From assembly GCA_031425695.1 (NCBI GenBank), contig JANPJV010000090.1, positions 1-18,866 of the forward strand: DNA of 18,866 bases. The letters run 5' to 3'. Source of the DNA: JANPJV01 sp031425695 (lineage in GTDB: Bacteria > Pseudomonadota > Gammaproteobacteria > Xanthomonadales > SZUA-5). A model generated the notes under the pieces. It had not been told where the DNA came from and did no database searches. It saw nothing but the letters and a program-made list of their open reading frames with translations. Positions 15,079 through 18,866 of this stretch are shown one piece after another. The stretch's first letter is position 1. Each line of letters starts with the position of its first letter. The translations under genes were made by a program, and so were the position numbers.

Positions 15079-15738
15079 TCACACCCGGTACGCCACCGCA
15101 CGCATGAAATCCGCGGCCACCTGCATGAGCCGTGGAATTGGCCATGGCAATGCGAGCGCACCGCGATCCTGCGCTGCGGCACCATGCCGGCGCTCATCCG
15201 CCCGCATCTGTTCGATCACCGCGCGCGAGCGCTGGTCACCTGGCGGCAAGCGCGTCAGGTGCTCGCCGAGATGGCTCTCGACCTGACGCTCGGTCTCGAC
15301 GACGAAACCCAGGCTCAAGCGATCGCCGATCAGCCCGGCCGTGGCACCAATCGCAAACGCGCCGCCGTACCAGAGTGGGTTGAAGACGCTGGGCCTGCTG
15401 GCGAGCTCATCGAGCCGCTCCTCGCACCAGGCCAGGTGATCACCTTCCTCATGCGCCGCCGCGAGCAGGTGCGAACGCAGCTCCGGATCCCGCGCGACCG
15501 CCGCCTGTCCGAAATACAACGCCTGCGCACACACCTCGCCGGTGTGATTGATGCGCATCAGCCCCGCGACATGGCGCCGCTCATCCGTATCGAGATCGGG
15601 CGACGCCACCGCCGCACCGGGATTCGCGCGCTCCGCCGCCGCCGCCGGCGCCGGCGCCAGCACCGTGCGCACCGCGCGGTCGGCTTCGATCAGCAGCCGG
15701 TCCAGGACAGATAGTTCTCGCAACTTGGATTTGCTCAT
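15079..15738 (-). CDS. coq7: Demethoxyubiquinone hydroxylase (Coq7-type)
   Basis: A 219-residue di-iron monooxygenase that hydroxylates 2-polyprenyl-3-methyl-6-methoxy-1,4-benzoquinol at C6 in aerobic ubiquinone synthesis. The ferritin-like iron ligands are visible: Glu68 (INHTGEVCAQ), Glu98 and His101 (HEEGDHLAW), Glu150 (ETERQVESHL), and Glu182 with His185 (RADERRHG). The N-terminal LSVLDRLLIEADRAVRT matches the family. ATG 15736-15738 is preferred: an upstream in-frame ATG (15754-15756) belongs to a family B repeat and would only add MTYITH. No strong ribosome-binding site is seen for either. Monocistronic by appearance and flanked on both sides by family B repeats. Confidence 0.93.
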   Translation of the reverse strand: MSKSKLRELSVLDRLLIEADRAVRTVLAPAPAAAAERANPGAAVASPDLDTDERRHVAGLMRINHTGEVCAQALYFGQAAVARDPELRSHLLAAAHEEGDHLAWCEERLDELASRPSVFNPLWYGGAFAIGATAGLIGDRLSLGFVVETERQVESHLGEHLTRLPPGDQRSRAVIEQMRADERRHGAAAQDRGALALPWPIPRLMQVAADFMRAVAYRV

Positions 15739-15747
15739 GTGAGTAAT

Positions 15748-15871
15748 GTAGGTCATGTTGCCCGCGTCAGCGGGCTACTTGACGGCTTTGAGTGTCGACC
15801 CGCGGACGTAGGTCATGTTGCGCCCGCGGATTGTTGAACCGTGCCGAATCGGGTGTCGGGCGCTACGTGAC
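15748..15871. repeat. Two family B left arms in tandem (B and B2 types)
   Basis: A short-type left arm at 15748-15783 (mini-hairpin CCCGC/GCGGG) is followed in the same orientation by a long-type arm at 15807-15871 (GCGCCCG...GGGCGC). The inverted partners seen at other sites are missing. The segment fills the gap between the coq7 start and the Fe-S gene, and runs 9 nt into the coding 3' end of the latter, providing its TAG stop. Confidence 0.85.
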
Positions 15872-17083
15872 ATCGCGCACCCCCAGCCGCTCCACCAAAA
15901 ACTCCACCGGATGCCGCACCACCAATCCTGACCCCGCTGCCCGCAGCCGCTCCTGCAGATGCAACGCGCATCCCACATTGGTCGTCGCCATCGCATCCAG
16001 CCCCAACCCGATCGCCGCTGCAACCACCGGCGCCGCGAATGCATCCGCCGCCAGTGGCTTCGCAAGCAGATGCGGCCCGGCCGCACCACAACAGCCGAGC
16101 CCGACAGGAATGTCAACCAATTCCACACCAGGCAACATTCTCATCAACCCACGCACGGCCTCGACATCGCCAACCACGTTGCGATGACTGCACGGCAGGA
16201 ACAACCCAATGCGCTGCTTCCTGCCGAGCAGCAACGGTTGCCACGACGCGGCCCGTTCGAGCAGCCAGCGAGAACCCTCGATCACCGCTGTCGTCGCCCC
16301 GAGAGCGCGCCGCAACGCATCGATGCAGCCACTGTCGAGCGCCACCACGGTGTCCACCCGCGCAAACCTTGATCGATTGCGGTCGACGCAAGCCTGCGCC
16401 GCAGCGGACTGCCCCAGATGCCGATCCATCGCCCCGCAGCAGCCCTGGTCGCTCGACACCTGCAGATCAGCCCCGATGCGCCCAGCCACGGCAAGCATTG
16501 CCACCTGCGCCTCGCGCTCGAAGGCGCGCGCCACGCAGCCGACGAACAGCGACGCCGCTGAATCACCGTTGAACTCGGCCAGCGGCAGCCGGGCACGCCG
16601 CACCCGCGCGGCGTTGCGGCCAGGCAAAGTCAACCATCGGGACACGCTGCCTGCCGCGCCAATCGCAGCCGCGCTCGCGCGTGGATGCGCGGCCGCCCAG
16701 CTCAACAGTCGCATCCACCGCATTGGCGCTTGCGCCTCAGCCAACAGCGCCCGCGCGCCCTCGATCAGCGCCCCGAACTCCACGTGTGCCGGGCACACTC
16801 GTTCGCACGCGCGGCACTGGAGGCATGACTCCAGCGCTTCCCGGTACGATTCCTCCGTCGCCAGCGCAGGCTGCGACGCGAGCGCGCGCGCCAGCGTCAC
16901 CCGCCCACGCGGCGAGTGCGATTCAGTGCCGGTGAGCCTGAAGGTCGGGCAATGCGGCAGGCACAACCCGCACATGACGCACTGGTCGGCCAGCGCGGTG
17001 AGCGAGGGCTCCGTTTGCGGTGTCTGGGGTGCGGCCGGTTCGTTCAAGAGAAGTGCGCTTTGGTGGGTCTGCGCGATGCACAC
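15863..17083 (-). CDS. Fe-S / CCG-domain oxidoreductase subunit (GlcF-like)
   Basis: A 406-residue protein with two 4Fe-4S ferredoxin motifs (CVMCGLCLPHCP, Cys35/38/41/45; CLQCRACERVCP, Cys87/90/93/97) and two cysteine-rich CCG domains (Cys183, DQGCCG 215-216, Cys253; Cys298, GLGCCG 331-332 and a later VGC). This is the architecture of the glycolate oxidase iron-sulfur subunit GlcF and related electron-transfer subunits. No FAD-binding partner (glcD/glcE) is next to it, so the substrate is open. The frame opens at GTG 17081-17083, but codons 3-8 are a family C repeat arm, so TTG 17045-17047 (MNEPAAPQ) may be the real start; neither has a clear ribosome-binding site. The last codons and the TAG come from a family B arm. 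Confidence 0.85.
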   Translation of the reverse strand: MCIAQTHQSALLLNEPAAPQTPQTEPSLTALADQCVMCGLCLPHCPTFRLTGTESHSPRGRVTLARALASQPALATEESYREALESCLQCRACERVCPAHVEFGALIEGARALLAEAQAPMRWMRLLSWAAAHPRASAAAIGAAGSVSRWLTLPGRNAARVRRARLPLAEFNGDSAASLFVGCVARAFEREAQVAMLAVAGRIGADLQVSSDQGCCGAMDRHLGQSAAAQACVDRNRSRFARVDTVVALDSGCIDALRRALGATTAVIEGSRWLLERAASWQPLLLGRKQRIGLFLPCSHRNVVGDVEAVRGLMRMLPGVELVDIPVGLGCCGAAGPHLLAKPLAADAFAAPVVAAAIGLGLDAMATTNVGCALHLQERLRAAGSGLVVRHPVEFLVERLGVRDVT

Positions 17084-17137
17084 GGATGTGCGAATGCCGC
17101 GTTAGGCAGGATGCCGGTAGCGGCCGCGCGCGGACGC
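17063..17137. repeat. Family C unit split by a ~50-bp insertion
   Basis: GTGGGTCTGCGC (17063-17074) and GCGCGCGGACGC (17126-17137) are the two halves of a family C unit, normally contiguous within 25 nt, here separated by about 51 nt of unrelated sequence. It overlaps the proposed start of the Fe-S gene and lies in the divergent promoter region with rplM. Confidence 0.55.
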
Positions 17138-17219
17138 TTTTCAGGGCACTGAGTATCTCCCGGCTCCCTCTGGCCAACCACAACTGAAGGTCCAAGAGAT
17201 CCAAATCCGGCCGGGGGGC

Positions 17220-17248
17220 TTGCACGCTCCTCCAGCCCCATCTAAACT
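17220..17248 (+). promoter_or_regulatory. Candidate sigma-70 promoter of rplM-rpsI
   Basis: TTGCAC (17220-17225), a 17-nt spacer, then TAAACT (17243-17248). The transcript would start near 17255, giving a leader of about 34 nt before the rplM ATG. The spacer is ideal but the hexamers match the consensus only at 3 and 4 of 6 positions. Confidence 0.4.
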
Positions 17249-17288
17249 TGTCGGTCTTTGTACCGCCAGATCCACGGAGTGGAACACC

Positions 17289-17756
17289 ATGATGACCATG
17301 ATGACGGTCAGCGCAAAACCGGAAACCGTCAGGCATGACTGGTTCGTGGTCGACGCGACCGATAAGACCCTCGGCCGCCTGTGCACCGAGCTCGCGCGCC
17401 GTCTGCGCGGCAAGCACAAAGCCATTTACACCCCGCACGTCGACACCGGCGACTACATGGTCGTCATCAATGCCGACAAGATCGCGGTCACGGGCAACAA
17501 GCTCAACGACAAGCTGTATCACCGGGTCACCGGTTATATCGGCCACATCAAGACCACGCCGCTGAAGAACCTGCTGGCCAACCACCCGGAACGCGTGATC
17601 GAGATCGCGGTCAAGGGCATGTTGCCGAAAGGCCCGCTCGGCCGCGACATGTTTCGCAAGCTCAAGGTTTACAGCGGTGCCGAGCATCCGCACGCGGCCC
17701 AGCAGCCGATGGTGCTCGACATCGATACGACGACAGATTCTTCGAGGAAGGCGTAA
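17289..17756 (+). CDS. rplM: 50S ribosomal protein L13
   Basis: A 155-residue ribosomal protein (typical bacterial length about 142) that binds 23S rRNA early in large-subunit assembly. Family blocks are intact: WFVVDATDKTLGRLCTELAR, LRGKHKAIYTPHVDTGDY, VVINADKIAVTGNKL, IEIAVKGMLPKGPLGRDM and LKVYSGAEHPHAAQQP. Four methionine codons crowd the start (17289, 17292, 17298, 17301); the first fits GGAG at 17276-17279 and GGA at 17281, while the conserved part begins only after MTVSAKPETV. The C-terminus runs about 10 residues past the usual end (DIDTTTDSSRKA), and these codons contain the rpsI ribosome-binding site. The stop TAA shares its last A with the rpsI ATG. Confidence 0.97.
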   Translation: MMTMMTVSAKPETVRHDWFVVDATDKTLGRLCTELARRLRGKHKAIYTPHVDTGDYMVVINADKIAVTGNKLNDKLYHRVTGYIGHIKTTPLKNLLANHPERVIEIAVKGMLPKGPLGRDMFRKLKVYSGAEHPHAAQQPMVLDIDTTTDSSRKA

Positions 17757-18148
17757 TGGCAACTCAGCAATTTTACGGCACCGGCCGTCGCAAATCCTCG
17801 GCCGCGCGCGTCTTCCTGCGCCCGGGCAAGGGTACGATCACGGTCAACGACAAGACGCTCGAAAACTTTTTCGGTCGTGAAACCTCGCAGATGGTCGTGC
17901 GCCAGCCGCTCGAGCTGACCAAGCTCAGCGACCGCTTCGACATCCTGGTCACGGTTGAAGGCGGCGGCATCACCGGCCAGTCCGGCGCCATCCGCCTCGG
18001 GATCTCCCGCGCCCTGGTCGTCTACGACGAAAACCTGAAGAGCCAGCTCCGCAAAGCCGGCTTCCTCACCCGCGACGCGCGCGAAGTCGAACGTAAAAAG
18101 GTCGGCCTCCACAAGGCTCGCCGCGCCACCCAGTACAGCAAGCGCTGA
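17756..18148 (+). CDS. rpsI: 30S ribosomal protein S9
   Basis: A 130-residue protein, exactly family length, located in the head of the small subunit with its basic tail reaching towards the P-site tRNA. Conserved features are YGTGRRKSSAARVFLRPGKG at 7-26, a central DILVTVEGGGITGQSGAIRLGISRAL, and the C-terminal RKKVGLHKARRATQYSKR ending in Lys-Arg. GAGGAAGG immediately upstream is the ribosome-binding site, and the ATG overlaps the rplM stop as TAATG, so the two ribosomal genes are translated from one message. tRNA-Gln begins 37 nt downstream with no terminator between, so read-through into the tRNA is possible. Confidence 0.98.
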   Translation: MATQQFYGTGRRKSSAARVFLRPGKGTITVNDKTLENFFGRETSQMVVRQPLELTKLSDRFDILVTVEGGGITGQSGAIRLGISRALVVYDENLKSQLRKAGFLTRDAREVERKKVGLHKARRATQYSKR

Positions 18149-18184
18149 TCGCTCTTCTTACGACGATCCGTGCTTTGGAGATAT

Positions 18185-18258
18185 TGGGAGATCGTCCAAC
18201 GGTAGGACAACGGACTCTGACTCCGTTTATCTAGGTTCGAATCCTAGTCTCCCAGCCA
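18185..18258 (+). tRNA. tRNA-Gln (anticodon CUG)
   Basis: A 74-nt cloverleaf with encoded CCA. The acceptor stem is TGGGAGA/TCTCCCA and the discriminator is G. The D arm is GTCC-AACGGTA-GGAC. The anticodon stem ACGGA/TCCGT has loop CTCTGAC, giving CTG at the anticodon position (reads CAG). A short variable loop precedes the T arm CTAGG-TTCGAAT-CCTAG. All stems pair perfectly. It lies 36 nt after rpsI on the same strand. tRNA 3' ends are frequent integration sites, but no duplicated tRNA 3' end is visible within this window. Confidence 0.98.
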
Positions 18259-18265
18259 ATAAGAA

Positions 18266-18304
18266 CAAGGACTTACGTGCTAACGCCGTAGGTCCTTTTT
18301 CTTT
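18266..18304 (+). terminator. Rho-independent terminator after tRNA-Gln
   Basis: The stem AAGGACTTACG (18267-18277) pairs with CGTAGGTCCTT (18287-18297), with one G-U pair, around a 9-nt loop. It is followed at once by a T-rich tract (TTTTTCTTTTC). It is well placed to end the rplM-rpsI-tRNA transcript. Confidence 0.9.
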
Positions 18305-18661
18305 TCTGGGGTTGTTGGGCGCGTCTTTGGGCGCGTGTACCCGAGCTGCAGCCGTCGAGTTTCCGCGTGACTCGCGCGCGCCCGCGCCTACGTGTGCGCA
18401 CTTGGCTGCAGAGGTGGCGCCAGCACCCGCGTTCAAGACCAGTGCTGTTGCAGCCGAAGCTGGGAAGCGTTCTGGCGCGGATGCTGGAGCCGTTGCCAGT
18501 GTAAGAGCGTCCCCCTGCCTGGGGAATGTGTGATCCACAATGCGGATACGAACCCAGGATGCGGACGGGGGATTGCGCAACCACTGCAAGGGTGTGCTGA
18601 TCCAGCACCCCCCCCCCGCACGGCTCAGAATTGAGCTTTGCTTGCGGATCAACGGGTTAGC
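18305..18661. other. Non-coding or degraded segment, no gene recognised
   Basis: About 360 bp with no convincing coding region. Both-strand open frames are compositional, and the minus-strand frame entering tRNA-Gln and ending LGFEPR is a familiar tRNA read-through artefact. It contains small hairpins (CCCC/GGGG at 18511-18524; GTGCTG-ATC-CAGCAC at 18594-18608), a 10-C run at 18608-18617, and GCTCA-GAAT-TGAGC at 18623-18636, which looks like an inverted outlier of the palindrome array to its right. It may contain the left boundary of a mobile element. Confidence 0.5.
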
Positions 18662-18841
18662 CGGCGCAATTTTGCGCCGACCCAATCAACGCACTTTTGC
18701 GCCCATTGATCGCCTGACTTTTCATGGCATCGCCAGCCGGCTGACTTTTCAGCCCGGGCCAACCGGCTCAATTTTGAGCCCGTTGAATCTCACGGCACAA
18801 TTTTGTGCCGATTGGCTTTCGCTCATCCGTGAGCAAAAGCC
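18662..18841. repeat. Phased array of seven palindromes, pitch about 26 bp
   Basis: Seven inverted repeats centred at about 18670, 18695, 18719, 18746, 18772, 18801 and 18827. Five keep the core AATTTT or CTTTT between GC-rich arms: GGCGCAATTTTGCGCC, CGCACTTTTGCG, GGCTGACTTTTCAGCC, GGCTCAATTTTGAGCC and GGCACAATTTTGTGCC. The third (18712-18728) is imperfect, and the seventh (18814-18841) is a longer hairpin GGCTTT...AAAGCC with inner GCTCA/TGAGC. Arm sequences differ between copies but remain complementary. The pattern recalls the multiple terminal repeats of IS21-family insertion sequences; the transposase gene would lie beyond the window edge, so this is unproven. Confidence 0.8.
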
Positions 18842-18866
18842 CTACCTGCTCAACCTCTGCTGACGC

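Noticed and set aside
18227..18685. A 152-codon minus-strand open frame ending LGFEPR
   Set aside because: It runs through the terminator and into the tRNA-Gln gene; this ending is a common artefact of translating a tRNA T arm. No domain is recognisable.
18662..18841. CRISPR array or integron attC sites
   Set aside because: The repeat sequence changes from copy to copy while keeping symmetry, there are no constant repeats with unique spacers, and the attC core sites are not seen.

Overview
The window is a GC-rich chromosomal segment of a gammaproteobacterium, most likely in the Xanthomonadales/Lysobacterales (a Rhodanobacteraceae- or Lysobacter-like lineage). This rests on a Clp-type CRP homologue divergent from an E. 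coli-class speD with coq7 close by, the rplM-rpsI pair, and abundant intergenic palindromic repeats. The placement is inferred from gene content and protein character; no database search was possible.

Layout. 228-530 (-): secreted helix-hairpin-helix (ComEA-type) protein. 727-3246 (+): two-gene unit of an M20 metallopeptidase and a saccharopine dehydrogenase-like oxidoreductase. 3582-5033 (-): exported M28 carboxypeptidase Q-like peptidase. 5198-7170 (-): NarL-type response regulator and HisKA_3 sensor kinase with a 4-nt overlap. 7436-9397 (-): TonB-dependent receptor. 9783-10442 (-): murU, divergent from djlA (10610-11374, +). 11521-12186 (+): rpe. 12368-13057 (+): OmpR-class response regulator with no kinase beside it. 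13204-13932 (-): clp, divergent from speD (14113-14958, +). 15079-15738 (-): coq7. 15863-17083 (-): two-cluster Fe-S / CCG-domain protein. 17289-18148 (+): rplM-rpsI. 18185-18258 (+): tRNA-Gln(CUG) with a strong terminator. 18305-18866: no convincing gene, but an ordered array of palindromes.

Most genes are housekeeping or envelope functions: peptide turnover (M20, M28), peptidoglycan recycling (MurU), pentose phosphates (Rpe), polyamines (SpeD), ubiquinone (Coq7), ribosome (L13, S9), and signalling (two response regulators, one kinase, Clp).

The unusual part is between the genes. Nearly every gap holds one of four dispersed inverted-repeat families. Family A is a 25-nt unit GTGGGT...ACGC enclosing a TCGGAC-CTT-GTCCGA stem. 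Family C has the same outer frame with a different GC-rich inner palindrome. Family B is about 95-155 bp, begins GTAGGTCATGTTG, and has mini-hairpins with compensatory changes. Family D is a single 70-bp GTAGCCCGGGT hairpin. Family B copies sit at gene edges and supply a spurious ATG or a real stop codon. At the right end, seven palindromes with conserved CTTTT/AATTTT cores and covarying arms repeat every ~26 bp (about 2.5 helical turns). They may be the end of an IS21-like element or an undescribed protein-binding array, and are the best candidate here for something new.
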